A program made the position numbers and the translations under genes. From Zobellia uliginosa (GTDB lineage: Bacteria > Bacteroidota > Bacteroidia > Flavobacteriales > Flavobacteriaceae), in contig NZ_JAHKPY010000014.1 in the NCBI RefSeq assembly GCF_018860745.1, positions 893,214 to 957,213 on the forward strand: a stretch of 64,000 nucleotides of DNA, given 5' to 3'. Positions 7,777 to 16,742 of this stretch are shown here, in pieces. The stretch's first letter is position 1, and the number at the start of each line of letters is the position of its first letter. The notes below the pieces were generated by a model. It had not been told where the DNA came from, searched no databases, and worked only from the letters and a program-made list of their open reading frames with translations.

Positions 7777-7807
7777 CAAATATAATTTCAAATTTGCGAT
7801 ATGCAAA
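7777..7807 (-). promoter_or_regulatory. Promoter of tRNA-Phe
   Basis: On the minus strand TTTG (7807-7804), 19 nt, then TATATTTG (7784-7777): a full match to the Bacteroidota consensus. The expected start site is near 7770, in a C-rich stretch (CACCCCGC), about 12 nt before the tRNA. Confidence 0.75.
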
Positions 7808-7860
7808 CAAAATTCGAAAAAAAGATGTTTGTTAGGTAACATTTTTTGATCTTTGTATCT

Positions 7861-8589
7861 ATGAACTTAGTTATAGATGCTGGTAATACTTGTGTGAAAC
7901 TTGCGGTGTTTGAGGGAGATACCCTCATATTTCGTCAAAATGCCGACGTTCAAAATGTGGCTCGAGAAATAAAGGAAATTTGTGACCATTACCCGAAAAT
8001 AAACCATGGAATCATAGCTTCGGTTGGAAATCTAGACCGAAAAGTGATGTCAGTGTTAACCGTTTTCTGTGAAGTTCACGAATTAACACCTTCCAGTAAA
8101 ACACCATTTAAGAACTCTTATGCTACACCCCAAACTTTAGGTGTAGATCGTATTGCCCTGGCTACGGCAGCTTTTTATCATAATCCAAAAGGAAATAGTT
8201 TGGTCATTGATGCGGGAACCTGTGTAACCTATGACATGGTTAATGATTACGGAGAATATTTAGGCGGCGCAATTTCTCCAGGTCTGCATATGAGATATAA
8301 GGCGTTGCACGACCAGACTTCCAAATTACCATTATTAAAGCCAGAAGAATTTTTGGATTATATTGGTAATTCTACTGAAACCAGTATTCATAGTGGTGTG
8401 GTAAATGGTATTTGCCATGAAATAGACGGTGTAATAGACCAATACAAATCTCGTTTTGCAGATTTAACAGTTATTTTAACAGGCGGTGACATGCTATTTT
8501 TGTCTAAATGGTTAAAAAATACCATATTTGCGGACTCCAAATTTCTCCTAGTAGGATTAAATTATCTGTTGGAATACAACAAACGCTAA
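7861..8589 (+). CDS. coaX: Type III pantothenate kinase
   Basis: First step of coenzyme A synthesis: ATP-dependent phosphorylation of pantothenate in the cytoplasm. The ASKHA-fold motifs are present: DAGNTCVKLAVF at residue 5, GVDRIALATAAFYH (family G-x-D-R), VIDAGTCVTYDMV (second phosphate loop) and GGAISPGLHMRYKAL. ATG at 7861 is preferred over an upstream TTG because the DAGNT motif then lies five residues in. Length is 242 residues, normal for CoaX. The stop overlaps the ATG of the next gene (TAATG). Confidence 0.93.
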   Translation: MNLVIDAGNTCVKLAVFEGDTLIFRQNADVQNVAREIKEICDHYPKINHGIIASVGNLDRKVMSVLTVFCEVHELTPSSKTPFKNSYATPQTLGVDRIALATAAFYHNPKGNSLVIDAGTCVTYDMVNDYGEYLGGAISPGLHMRYKALHDQTSKLPLLKPEEFLDYIGNSTETSIHSGVVNGICHEIDGVIDQYKSRFADLTVILTGGDMLFLSKWLKNTIFADSKFLLVGLNYLLEYNKR

Positions 8590-9875
8590 TGATCAGAAAA
8601 ATAGGTTTTGCTATAATCTGCCTTTTAACAACAGGCATGTACGCTCAAGATGGTTCAGTTTCCCCATATTCATATTTCGGTTTAGGAGAATTAAGAAGCG
8701 GTTCTACCGTGGAAAATCAAATGATGGGAGGAATCGGTATGTATGCCGATAGTATTCATGTTAACCTAAAAAACCCTGCCGCTTACAGTCAGTTAGGTAT
8801 TCAGGGAAGAGATGATTTTGGTATTACTACCTACACCGCCGGACTGTCTTATAAGCAAACAAGTTTAAAGAGTTATACTGAAAGTCAAACTACGGCAGTA
8901 ACTAATCTTGAATATCTTTCGATAGGCTTAAGTATTAAAAAAGGCTTGGGTGTTGGTTTTGGTATTTTGCCATATTCTTCCGTAGGTTATAATTTTGAAA
9001 GTTTAATAGGAACAGAAGGTTCTAGGGAAATCAACCAATATTCAGGAGACGGTGGTGTAAACAAAGTTTACATGTCCATAGGGTATGAGTTTGCCAAGAA
9101 TCTAAGTTTCGGGGTTACCGCCAACTATAATTTTGGAAGAATAGAAACCCTAAAAGTTCAAAGTACGGAAGGTGTACTTCTTGGCTCTAAAGATGAAAGA
9201 GTCTCTAGGATCAACGGGGTAGATTTGAACTATGCGCTTAATTATACGCCTGCAATTGATGACCAACACACATTATTTACATCTTTGCGTATAAATACAC
9301 AGGCCAATCTTACCGCAAGGAATACACAGAGAATAGGTTCTTTTATCGGGAGCCCTTCCGCAGAACGTTTTGTAGAAGAAGTTGATCTTGCATCTCAAGG
9401 ACGTGAAGATACCGGGGTGACCATACCTACAACCACCACTATGGGATTAGGTTACGGAAAAAACATGCAGTGGTTTATTGGTGTAGAATATAGTTTTCAA
9501 AAACTAACAGATTTTACGAACGACTTTTTAGAGATTGATAACATAGTTTATAAAGATGCCAGTACTTTTTCTTTAGGTGGTTTTTATACACCGGAAAGAA
9601 ACTCTTTCGGGAGCTACTTTAAAAGGGTTACCTACAGAGCCGGTTTGCGTTTAGAGAAGACAGGAATGTACGTTAATGAAAAAGACATAAACAATTTTGG
9701 CATAACTTTTGGATTGGGTCTACCGCTGGGTAACAATCTCTCCAATCTTAACTTAGGTTTTGAAGTTGGAAAAAGAGGAACTACCTCAGCAGATTTAATT
9801 GAGGAGAGTTACTTTAAGGTTAACCTAGGGCTGTCATTAAACGACCAATGGTTTAGAAAAAGGAAAATTAACTAA
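8589..9875 (+). CDS. Predicted outer-membrane beta-barrel protein
   Basis: 428 residues with a cleavable signal peptide ending near GMYAQ, then SPYSYFGLGELRSG and a series of alternating aromatic/Gly-rich strands typical of Bacteroidota outer-membrane proteins. The ATG at 8589 overlaps the coaX stop; a longer frame starting at 8508 lies inside coaX and is rejected. No enzymatic motif is seen. Its place before a TPR protein and lptC suggests an envelope role, but the function is unknown. No clear terminator follows in the 239-nt gap to the next gene. Confidence 0.75.
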   Translation: MIRKIGFAIICLLTTGMYAQDGSVSPYSYFGLGELRSGSTVENQMMGGIGMYADSIHVNLKNPAAYSQLGIQGRDDFGITTYTAGLSYKQTSLKSYTESQTTAVTNLEYLSIGLSIKKGLGVGFGILPYSSVGYNFESLIGTEGSREINQYSGDGGVNKVYMSIGYEFAKNLSFGVTANYNFGRIETLKVQSTEGVLLGSKDERVSRINGVDLNYALNYTPAIDDQHTLFTSLRINTQANLTARNTQRIGSFIGSPSAERFVEEVDLASQGREDTGVTIPTTTTMGLGYGKNMQWFIGVEYSFQKLTDFTNDFLEIDNIVYKDASTFSLGGFYTPERNSFGSYFKRVTYRAGLRLEKTGMYVNEKDINNFGITFGLGLPLGNNLSNLNLGFEVGKRGTTSADLIEESYFKVNLGLSLNDQWFRKRKIN

Positions 9876-10114
9876 GATTGTAAAAATACTTGAGGTTTTG
9901 TTAGGGTTTAAATGATAATTTGATGAATGATCGAATAAATTCGTAAAAAAAATCTCAAAATGGCATTTTCTAAATTTCCCTTAGACCTGTTGGTAAAAAA
10001 TTAGTACATTACCCATCCAAAAATTAGAACATATAACGAGCCATAATGACTCTGGACACTAACCACGATTTTGATTGGCAATTTGTAATTTGAAAAACAA
10101 GTAAAAATTAAGAA

Positions 10115-11488
10115 ATGAAAACGAAACTTTACTTCACGGCGATTATGCTTTTAGGGTTTATGGGAGTAAGTAATGCCCAAGCTCAAAATCAAGAATGTAT
10201 GACCAACCTATCTATATACGTTGAGCATGCAAAAGTTAAAAATTATGAGGCGGCGTATACACCATGGAAAATGGTATATGATAATTGTCCTGATATTAAC
10301 AGAGCGAATTTTATTTACGGCGAAAAAATATTAGAAGATAAAATTGAAAAGTCTTCTGGGGCTGAAAAGGATGGCTACATAAAAGATATGTTGGCATTAT
10401 ACGATAATAGCGCAAAATATTTCCCAAAGAAATATTCTCCAGGTGTGGTTGGTATTGATAAAGCTTTGTTTTTGTACGATAATAAAATGGCTTCTGATGA
10501 TGAGTTGTACTCTATGTTAGGTTCTGCTTTTACCGAAGACACTAAAAACTTTAAGAACCCAAAAGCTTTGTATCTTTATTTTTCAAGTTTAGTAGACTTG
10601 CACAAAGGAGGTAAAAAAGACTTGCAAGAAGTATTTGATGTTTACGATAATGTAAATGACAAAATAGAAGAAGAAAACAAAAAGCTTACAGAGGTAATTA
10701 CAAAGTTGCTTCCCAAAGATTCTACAGGAACAATTACTTCTAAAGAAAAGAGAAGCTTAAAGATTGCAACTACTAACTCTGAATCTTATGGTAAGATTGC
10801 AGGTAGTGTAGATTCTAAGCTTGGTGCATTGGCAGATTGTGATAATCTTATTCCTTTGTATCAGAAAAGTTTTGAAGAGAAAAAAGGGGATATTACCTGG
10901 GTAAAAAGAGCAGTAGGAAGAATGTTCAACAAAGAATGTACTGATGATCCTTTGTTCCAGAAGCTATTTGAAGCTCAGTTGTCTTTAGATCCTTCAGCTA
11001 GTGCTTATGTTTATGGCGGTACTTTAAAAATGAAAAACGGAGACTCTAAAGGAGCCCTTGCAGATTTTGATAAAGCAATGACATTAGAGACCGATCCTTA
11101 CAAAAAATCTGACATTGCTTATAAAGTGGCTGTTATTAACAAAAGAAAAGGAAGTAAGTCTACAGCTAGAAAATATGCTCAGTTAGCTATTAACTCTAAC
11201 AAAGCAAACGGTAAAGCTTATCTTTTAATAGCAAACCTTTATGCAACAAGTGCTAATGCTTGCGGTAGTACTCCATTCGAAAAGAGAGCCATTTATTGGA
11301 AAGCTGCAGATATGGCGCGTCAAGCAGGTCGTGTAGATCCAGCTGTAAAAGGAGCTGCAAACCAATCTGCTGCTAGTTACGCTGCAAAAGCACCGTCTAA
11401 AACAGATATCTTTAACTCTGGTATGGCCGGTAAGACAGTAACCTTCAATTGTTGGGTTGGTGGTAGCATAAAAGTACCGAACTTATAG
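10115..11488 (+). CDS. Exported TPR-containing protein
   Basis: 457 residues with a signal peptide (LYFTAIMLLGFMGVSNAQAQ) and helical repeats, clearest at DPSASAYVYGGTLKMKNG and KGALADFDKAMTLE (a TPR pair) and again in the C-terminal third (SKSTARKYAQLAINSNKANG). Acidic and lysine-rich, probably a periplasmic scaffold; the partner is unknown. It ends 4 nt before lptC. A perfect terminator hairpin begins 33 nt after its stop, inside the lptC coding region, so much of its transcription may end there. Confidence 0.75.
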   Translation: MKTKLYFTAIMLLGFMGVSNAQAQNQECMTNLSIYVEHAKVKNYEAAYTPWKMVYDNCPDINRANFIYGEKILEDKIEKSSGAEKDGYIKDMLALYDNSAKYFPKKYSPGVVGIDKALFLYDNKMASDDELYSMLGSAFTEDTKNFKNPKALYLYFSSLVDLHKGGKKDLQEVFDVYDNVNDKIEEENKKLTEVITKLLPKDSTGTITSKEKRSLKIATTNSESYGKIAGSVDSKLGALADCDNLIPLYQKSFEEKKGDITWVKRAVGRMFNKECTDDPLFQKLFEAQLSLDPSASAYVYGGTLKMKNGDSKGALADFDKAMTLETDPYKKSDIAYKVAVINKRKGSKSTARKYAQLAINSNKANGKAYLLIANLYATSANACGSTPFEKRAIYWKAADMARQAGRVDPAVKGAANQSAASYAAKAPSKTDIFNSGMAGKTVTFNCWVGGSIKVPNL

Positions 11489-11492
11489 AAAG

Positions 11493-12101
11493 ATGATTTC
11501 ATCTTACGGATATAAACTTAAAAGTATTGCCATGGTTTTCACCATGGCAATACTTTTTTTTTCATGTCAGGACAATTATAAAAGGTCAGGACAAGAAAAG
11601 GTACCCTTGGTTTATCCTATGGGTATTGCCGAAAATTTTAGAGCAACATATACTGAGGCTAAAGAAATGCTCGAGAGTGAAGACTCTACTTCTACTAGAG
11701 TAATAGCTATATTAACAAGTCCGTTAAATGAAGATTATAATAATTTAGAGTTTCCCTATCGTACCTTTCCAAAAGGATTATTGGTGCATTATTTTAATGA
11801 AGGAGGGGAGAAGAGTATCATTAAGGCAGATTATGGAATTATTTATTCTGCTACAAATGTGATAGATTTACAAGGTAATGTGGTTATAGAAAGCCATGAT
11901 GGTAAAAAGTTAGAAACTCCGCAATTGTTTTGGGATCAAGATGATAATTGGATTTTTACCCAAGAAAATTTTAAGTTTACGAATCCTGAAGATGGAACCA
12001 TAATGGATGGCGAAGGAATGGATTTCAATAAAGATTTAAGCTATTTCAATGCCCATAAAACATATGGTCTAATGACTATTAAAGAAGAATCTAATGATTA
12101 A
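11493..12101 (+). CDS. lptC: LPS export protein LptC, lipoprotein-like
   Basis: Predicted LptC: links the LptBFG transporter to the LptA bridge in LPS export. 202 residues. The N terminus carries a hydrophobic segment ending in FFSCQD, giving a lipobox-like Cys25 as in Bacteroidota homologues. The body matches the LptC beta-jellyroll: ADYGIIYSATNVIDLQGNV, SHDGKKLETPQLFWDQDD and EGMDFNKDL. The ATG lies 4 nt after the preceding stop, implying translational coupling. Codons 10-22 form a perfect 15-bp inverted repeat followed by nine T, an intrinsic terminator within the signal-peptide region. The 3' end overlaps the next gene by 8 nt. Confidence 0.85.
   Translation: MISSYGYKLKSIAMVFTMAILFFSCQDNYKRSGQEKVPLVYPMGIAENFRATYTEAKEMLESEDSTSTRVIAILTSPLNEDYNNLEFPYRTFPKGLLVHYFNEGGEKSIIKADYGIIYSATNVIDLQGNVVIESHDGKKLETPQLFWDQDDNWIFTQENFKFTNPEDGTIMDGEGMDFNKDLSYFNAHKTYGLMTIKEESND
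11521..11562 (+). terminator. Perfect intrinsic terminator inside lptC
   Basis: Arms 11521-11535 and 11542-11556 pair over 15 of 15 bases around the loop TTTTCA; nine consecutive T run from 11554 to 11562. It lies 33 nt downstream of the TPR gene stop and within the lptC signal-peptide codons. It could act as the upstream gene's terminator or as a translation-dependent attenuator of lptC. Confidence 0.75.
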
Positions 12102-12297
12102 GATTTTAAGATATACCGAATACTTGTATGTGGCTGTTGCCTTCTTTTCGTTGTATAGGATTTTTACGGATTGGAATACCAATAGGCAGTCCGCTTATAT
12201 CTTTGTGTTTTTTGCTGTTGTTTCCATAGGGATGTTCTTTTTTAGAAGAAATTACAGGAAGAAATTTGAACAACACAAACAAGATAACCAACAATAA
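12094..12297 (+). CDS. Small two-helix membrane protein, function unknown
   Basis: 67 residues with two hydrophobic segments (YLYVAVAFFSLYRIF and SAYIFVFFAVVSIGMFFF) and a basic, hydrophilic tail (RRNYRKKFEQHKQDN). It overlaps lptC by 8 nt and ends 2 nt before the CNNM-type gene, so it is embedded in the operon and likely translated. I do not recognise a family with known function. Confidence 0.65.
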   Translation: MIKILRYTEYLYVAVAFFSLYRIFTDWNTNRQSAYIFVFFAVVSIGMFFFRRNYRKKFEQHKQDNQQ

Positions 12298-12299
12298 TT

Positions 12300-13589
12300 G
12301 TGGAAACTCCCATTTTAATTATTGTTTTGTCCCTGCTGTTTTCAGCATTTTTTTCGGGGATGGAGATTGCATTTATTTCCGCGAACAAAATACACATTGA
12401 AATAGAGAAGAAACAGGAGGGTCTATTGGCCAAGGTACTTACGCGTCTAACCAAGAAGCCCTCTAAATTTATTGCCACTATGTTAATTGGTAATAATATT
12501 GCACTTGTTATATACGGGTTGTTCATGGGTGACCTGCTCATGAGCTGGTTTCAGAGCATAGTGCCCGCCAATAGTGAGTTTCTTAATCTGGTTCTGGGAG
12601 ATTTTAGCTTGGTTACCCAAACGGTAATATCTACACTGATCATTCTTTTTACCGCAGAATTTTTACCAAAAGTGCTTTTTCAGATTTATTCTAATGTCCT
12701 ACTTCGGTTTTTAGCTATACCTGCATACCTGTTTTATATTCTATTTTCAGTAATATCGGAATTTGTCATTTGGGTTTCAGATGCTATTTTAAAAGCTTTT
12801 TTTAAAACTGATGGTGATGATGTGCAATTGGCTTTTAGTAAAATTGAGTTAGGAGATTATATTTCAGAGCAAATGGAAACCGTAGAAGAGGAGGATGAAG
12901 TAGATTCCGAAATACAGATTTTTCAAAATGCATTGGAATTCGCGGCATTAAAAGCTCGTGAGGTTATGGTTCCCAGAACGGAAATTATGGCTGTAGAGCT
13001 TCAGGAAACTCCAAAAAACCTTGCCAAGCTTTTTACCGATACCGGTTATTCAAAAATTTTAATTTACGAGGATACTATTGATAATATTATTGGTTATGTA
13101 CATTCATACGAACTTTTCAAGAAGCCTAAAACCATAAAAAATATTCTCTTACCGGTGGAGTTTGTGCCGGAAACAATGTTAATTCAAGATATACTTAATG
13201 TTTTGACTAAAAAGCGAAAAAGTATTGCGGTGGTTTTAGATGAGTATGGTGGTACTTCTGGTATCATGACCGTAGAGGATATTGTAGAGGAACTCTTTGG
13301 TGAGATAGAAGACGAGCATGATTCTACAGATTTAATCGAAGAGCAATTGGAAGATAATACCTATAAATTTTCAGCACGTTTGGAAGTGGATTATATAAAC
13401 GAAGTGTATAAATTGGAACTTCCTAAAAGTGAAGAGTATGAGACACTTGGGGGATTAATTGTCAATGAAACAGGAGAGATTCCTGAGCAGGATTCAGAAA
13501 TACAGGTAGAAAATTTCCTATTTAAAATAGTAGAAGTCTCAAATACAAAAATCGATTTAGTGTCTTTGCAAATCGTTGATAAAGAATAG
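12300..13589 (+). CDS. CNNM/CorC-type membrane protein with CBS pair (hemolysin family)
   Basis: 429 residues. An N-terminal DUF21/CNNM domain of about 190 residues with several membrane helices (LIIVLSLLFSAFFSGMEIAF, then a MLIGNNIALVIYG helix) is followed by a CBS pair. The CBS region spans MVPRTEIMAVE at ~220 to the VVLDEYGGTSGIMTVEDIVE motif near 320, and a C-terminal CorC_HlyC domain follows (YKFSARLEVDYINE, then ETLGGLIVNETGEIP). Members are linked to Mg2+/Co2+ efflux or resistance; the hemolysin name is historical. GldE of gliding bacteria is a relative, but this copy lies in the lptC neighbourhood rather than beside gldD. The start codon is GTG at 12300, 2 nt after the preceding stop. 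Confidence 0.85.
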   Translation: METPILIIVLSLLFSAFFSGMEIAFISANKIHIEIEKKQEGLLAKVLTRLTKKPSKFIATMLIGNNIALVIYGLFMGDLLMSWFQSIVPANSEFLNLVLGDFSLVTQTVISTLIILFTAEFLPKVLFQIYSNVLLRFLAIPAYLFYILFSVISEFVIWVSDAILKAFFKTDGDDVQLAFSKIELGDYISEQMETVEEEDEVDSEIQIFQNALEFAALKAREVMVPRTEIMAVELQETPKNLAKLFTDTGYSKILIYEDTIDNIIGYVHSYELFKKPKTIKNILLPVEFVPETMLIQDILNVLTKKRKSIAVVLDEYGGTSGIMTVEDIVEELFGEIEDEHDSTDLIEEQLEDNTYKFSARLEVDYINEVYKLELPKSEEYETLGGLIVNETGEIPEQDSEIQVENFLFKIVEVSNTKIDLVSLQIVDKE

Positions 13590-13657
13590 TTTTTCATTCC
13601 TTTTATAAATTGAAGGAAAAATGGTAATTTCGCAAACTGATTAAAAAACCTTAATTA

Positions 13658-15772
13658 ATGGCAATTTTAGAGAATATAAGAAAACGGACAACCGTTCTAA
13701 TACTTATTATAGGCTTGGCCCTTTTCGCATTCGTAATTTCCGATGTTTTTACTAACGGAGATGTTAATGGTAAAGTAGGCTCTAGTATAGCTGAAATCAA
13801 TGGTGAAGAGATTTCCATAGATGCTTTTCGTCAAAAAGTAGATATCGCTTCTAGAAGATCGGCCACTGCATCTACTATGCAAACAGTGAATCAGCTATAT
13901 GACCAAGAAGTTCGTAATGCGGTTTTAGGTCAGCAATTCCAAGATTTAGGTGTGGATATCGAGCAAGATCAGATTTTGAACTACATAGGTACAATCCCTT
14001 CTTACTCCCAGAGTCCACAATTTCAGAATGAAAGTGGAATGTTCGATCAAAACAAGTTCAGAAACTTTATCGCGGAACTTAAAATGAACAATCCTGAGCA
14101 ATACAATCTGTGGTTGCAAGATGAGCAGGCTATCATTCAAAGTGCCAAACAACAAACTTATTTCAATTTGATTAAAGCGGGTGTTGGTGCTACTTTAAAA
14201 GAAGGTGAGTTAGATTATAAATTGGCCAACGATAAAATTGATCTCAAGTACGTTCGTATACCTTTTACTTCTATTGCAGATAGTACAATAGCTGTTTCTA
14301 AAAGTGAGATTCAGACGTATATCAACAATCATAAAGAAGATTTCAAACAAGAACCTGCAAGAGACATTCAGTTTGTTTACTTCCAAGAGAAGGCTTCTGC
14401 TGCAGATGAGACCGCTGTTAAAAATGCTATCACTAAATTGATGGACGATACAGTGGAGTATAATGCCCAAACAGATAAGAACGATACAATAGCTGGTTTC
14501 AGGAATGCTACGGATATGATGGCATTTTTAGATCGTAATTCAGATATTAAGTTTGATACGATTTATAGATCAAAAAAAGAACTTCCTGCAAAGTTTGCAG
14601 ATACGTTAATGACGTTAGAGGTTGGTGAGATGTTCGGTCCTTATAGAGATGGAGATTTCTTTAAAGTTTCTAAAATGATAGGTAGAAAACCTAATGGGTC
14701 TGTAAAAGCTAGTCATATTCTTATAGCTTACGAAGGTGCGCAACGTGCCAACCCTGAGGTAACAAGAACTAAAGAAGAGGCAGAAGTTGAAGCCAAGCGT
14801 TTACTAAGAGAGGCTAGAAAGAAAGATGCAAAATTTGTAGAATTGGCACGTGATAATTCTGATGGCCCTTCTGCACCTAATGGAGGTGATTTGGGGTATT
14901 TTCAAGAAGGTAGAATGGTACCTGCTTTTAATGATTTCGCATTTAATAATAAAGTCGGAACAATAGGTATGGTTGAAACCGATTTTGGTTTTCATATCAT
15001 AAACATAGATGATAAAGAAGATATAGTTCAAATAGCTACTTTAGCTCGTGAAATTGAACCATCTGAAGAAACTACGAACAAATTGTTTACAGATGCTACT
15101 AAATTTGAAATGGAGTCAATTGAATCTAGCAAGGCTTTTTCGGATTTAGCAAAAGAAAATGAATACGTGGTACGCCCGGTAAACAAGATTAAGGCTACAG
15201 ATGAAAACTTGCCTGGTCTTTCTGCTCAAAGAAACATTGTTCAGTGGGCTTTTCAGGAAGATACTAAGATCGGTGATATCAAACGTTTTGACTTAGCAGG
15301 TGGTTACGCCGTAGCTCAGTTAACTAAAACATACGAAAAAGGTCTTATGTCAGTTGAAGACGCTTCTGCCTTAGTTCTTCCTAAACTTAGAAAAGAACGA
15401 AAGGCAGCTCAGATCATAGCAGCTAACAAAGGTAAATCAATAGAGGATTTGGCAAAAGATAACAATGTAAGCGCATCTACTGCATCTGCATTAACGGTAA
15501 AGTCTCCAACTATACCTGGTGCCGGTTCGGAACCTGCTGTTGTAGGTAGGGCTTTTGCAATGAAAGAAGGTGCTACGTCTGATCTTATTGAAGGTAATAC
15601 CGGAATTTATAAGTTGACAGTTACCAAGAAAACGGAGGCACCAAAATTAGACAACTACAGTATGTATGCAACTTCGGTTAAGACCTCTAGGGAGTCTAAA
15701 GTTAATACCGCTGTTTATGATGCTCTTAAAGATGCTTCTGTTATAGAAGACAAAAGAGCTTCTTTCTATTAA
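13658..15772 (+). CDS. PpiD/SurA-like periplasmic peptidyl-prolyl isomerase
   Basis: 704 residues. One N-terminal membrane anchor (VLILIIGLALFAFVISDVF), a SurA_N-like chaperone region (IAEINGEEISIDAFRQKVD) and one parvulin domain at about 345-455: KASHILIAYEG, then GGDLGYFQEGRMVPAFNDFAF. A second chaperone-like region follows. It should assist folding of proteins leaving the Sec translocon, at the periplasmic face of the inner membrane. It is the last gene of the plus-strand run from coaX; a bidirectional terminator follows at 15794-15829. An imperfect -7 box (TAATTTCG, 13625) suggests possible own transcription. Confidence 0.87.
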   Translation: MAILENIRKRTTVLILIIGLALFAFVISDVFTNGDVNGKVGSSIAEINGEEISIDAFRQKVDIASRRSATASTMQTVNQLYDQEVRNAVLGQQFQDLGVDIEQDQILNYIGTIPSYSQSPQFQNESGMFDQNKFRNFIAELKMNNPEQYNLWLQDEQAIIQSAKQQTYFNLIKAGVGATLKEGELDYKLANDKIDLKYVRIPFTSIADSTIAVSKSEIQTYINNHKEDFKQEPARDIQFVYFQEKASAADETAVKNAITKLMDDTVEYNAQTDKNDTIAGFRNATDMMAFLDRNSDIKFDTIYRSKKELPAKFADTLMTLEVGEMFGPYRDGDFFKVSKMIGRKPNGSVKASHILIAYEGAQRANPEVTRTKEEAEVEAKRLLREARKKDAKFVELARDNSDGPSAPNGGDLGYFQEGRMVPAFNDFAFNNKVGTIGMVETDFGFHIINIDDKEDIVQIATLAREIEPSEETTNKLFTDATKFEMESIESSKAFSDLAKENEYVVRPVNKIKATDENLPGLSAQRNIVQWAFQEDTKIGDIKRFDLAGGYAVAQLTKTYEKGLMSVEDASALVLPKLRKERKAAQIIAANKGKSIEDLAKDNNVSASTASALTVKSPTIPGAGSEPAVVGRAFAMKEGATSDLIEGNTGIYKLTVTKKTEAPKLDNYSMYATSVKTSRESKVNTAVYDALKDASVIEDKRASFY

Positions 15773-15793
15773 AAACTTGCTTTACAAGTATAT

Positions 15794-15829
15794 AAAAAAG
15801 GGATCTTTCATACTAAAGGTCCCTTTTTT
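15794..15829. terminator. Bidirectional intrinsic terminator
   Basis: AAAAAAGGGA at 15794 pairs with TCCCTTTTTT ending 15829; inner CTTT/AAAG and a G-T pair extend the stem around the loop CATACT. It serves the convergent ppiD-like and GHMP kinase genes and overlaps the kinase stop codon. Confidence 0.85.
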
Positions 15830-16742
15830 ATAATACCATATTAGCGTAAGGTATAACGGTATAAAATCCTTTCTTATTAAAATATTCAGGCGTGTCATTG
15901 TTTCCTGTAGCAAGAATAAAGTCTCCGCCCCATGCGCCTAAACTTTTTATAGATCCTAGATAGTCCGGGAAGAGCTGTTGTTTTATGGTTTTTGTCTGAA
16001 GTATTTGAGATAATAGGGCTTCATGACGTTCTACTAGAGTTGAAAAAGTGGCTAAATCCTCACTTTTGGCTATTTCTAATGTTAGGGTAGTAATGCTTTC
16101 GATTAGCCGATCCGAATCAAATTCCATTTTGCGGTATTGGGCAATACCCTCTCGGCTGTTTTGTTTTTTATCAAGATGAATAAAGAACAATTGTTCCTTA
16201 AATGAGGGATTAAAAACGACTGGTTTTATGGTAGGGTCCTTTTCTTTCACTTGATATAAGATAGGCGTGTTGTTCTGCGCGCAGGCTATGTCATAACCAC
16301 TGCCCGAGAACGCATTCCATAAGAGTTGAAAAGCATCTACTTCTGCCCATTGGGCTATATTGTTTATCAGTGTTGATGAAGAGCCTAGCCCCCAATCCCT
16401 TGGAAAACCTAATTCTGTCTCCACTTCAAATCCGCTATCACCGGTTAGAAAATCTGGATTCAGTTTTTTAGCTTCTCTAAGAAGGTTAAGAAGAACATTA
16501 TGTACAGATTCATCGGAAGTTTTCTTTTTATCATCCAGTATTTTTGTAAAGCCTACAGAAGTGGAGAACCAAGTTTCTCCTTTGTCATCCAAACTTTTCC
16601 AAATTAAGTTTTTACTTTTAATCGAAGAGACCTTTAGTGTTTGTCCGTACTTGGTTGGTACTGCAAGACCTATTGCGCCATCTAGTATAGCGTATTCTCC
16701 TGTTAGAAGAAGTTTTCCGTTGCTGTAGAATTCTTTTGTCAT
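15828..16742 (-). CDS. GYDIA-type GHMP kinase (mevalonate-pathway associated)
   Basis: 304 residues of the GHMP kinase fold. It has the N-terminal GKLLLTGEYAILDGA loop, the ATP loop PRDWGLGSSSTL near residue 113, and the eponymous SGSGYDIACA motif near 145. The C-terminal G-G-D-F motif (LGAWGGDFILA) also fits. It should phosphorylate a small molecule; coupling to HMG-CoA reductase (4-nt ATGA overlap) points to mevalonate or a related intermediate, but the exact substrate of this Bacteroidota subfamily is unproven. Confidence 0.85.
   Translation of the reverse strand: MTKEFYSNGKLLLTGEYAILDGAIGLAVPTKYGQTLKVSSIKSKNLIWKSLDDKGETWFSTSVGFTKILDDKKKTSDESVHNVLLNLLREAKKLNPDFLTGDSGFEVETELGFPRDWGLGSSSTLINNIAQWAEVDAFQLLWNAFSGSGYDIACAQNNTPILYQVKEKDPTIKPVVFNPSFKEQLFFIHLDKKQNSREGIAQYRKMEFDSDRLIESITTLTLEIAKSEDLATFSTLVERHEALLSQILQTKTIKQQLFPDYLGSIKSLGAWGGDFILATGNNDTPEYFNKKGFYTVIPYANMVL

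Noticed and set aside
7621-7842. N-terminal extension of the kinase frame through the tRNA-Phe gene
   Set aside because: The residues GALAQLVEQWTENPCVPGS are a translation of the tRNA itself, a well-known artefact, and a terminator lies between tRNA and kinase.
8508-8588. Upstream start for the outer-membrane protein
   Set aside because: It lies inside coaX and adds sequence before a clear signal peptide; ATG 8589 fits better.
12300-13589. Naming the CNNM/CBS gene gldE
   Set aside because: GldE is a relative, but the usual partner gldD is absent and the neighbourhood is that of the general CorC/HlyC homologue.
14210-14470. Minus-strand frame inside the PpiD-like gene
   Set aside because: Antisense frame with unlikely composition in a long, well-supported gene.
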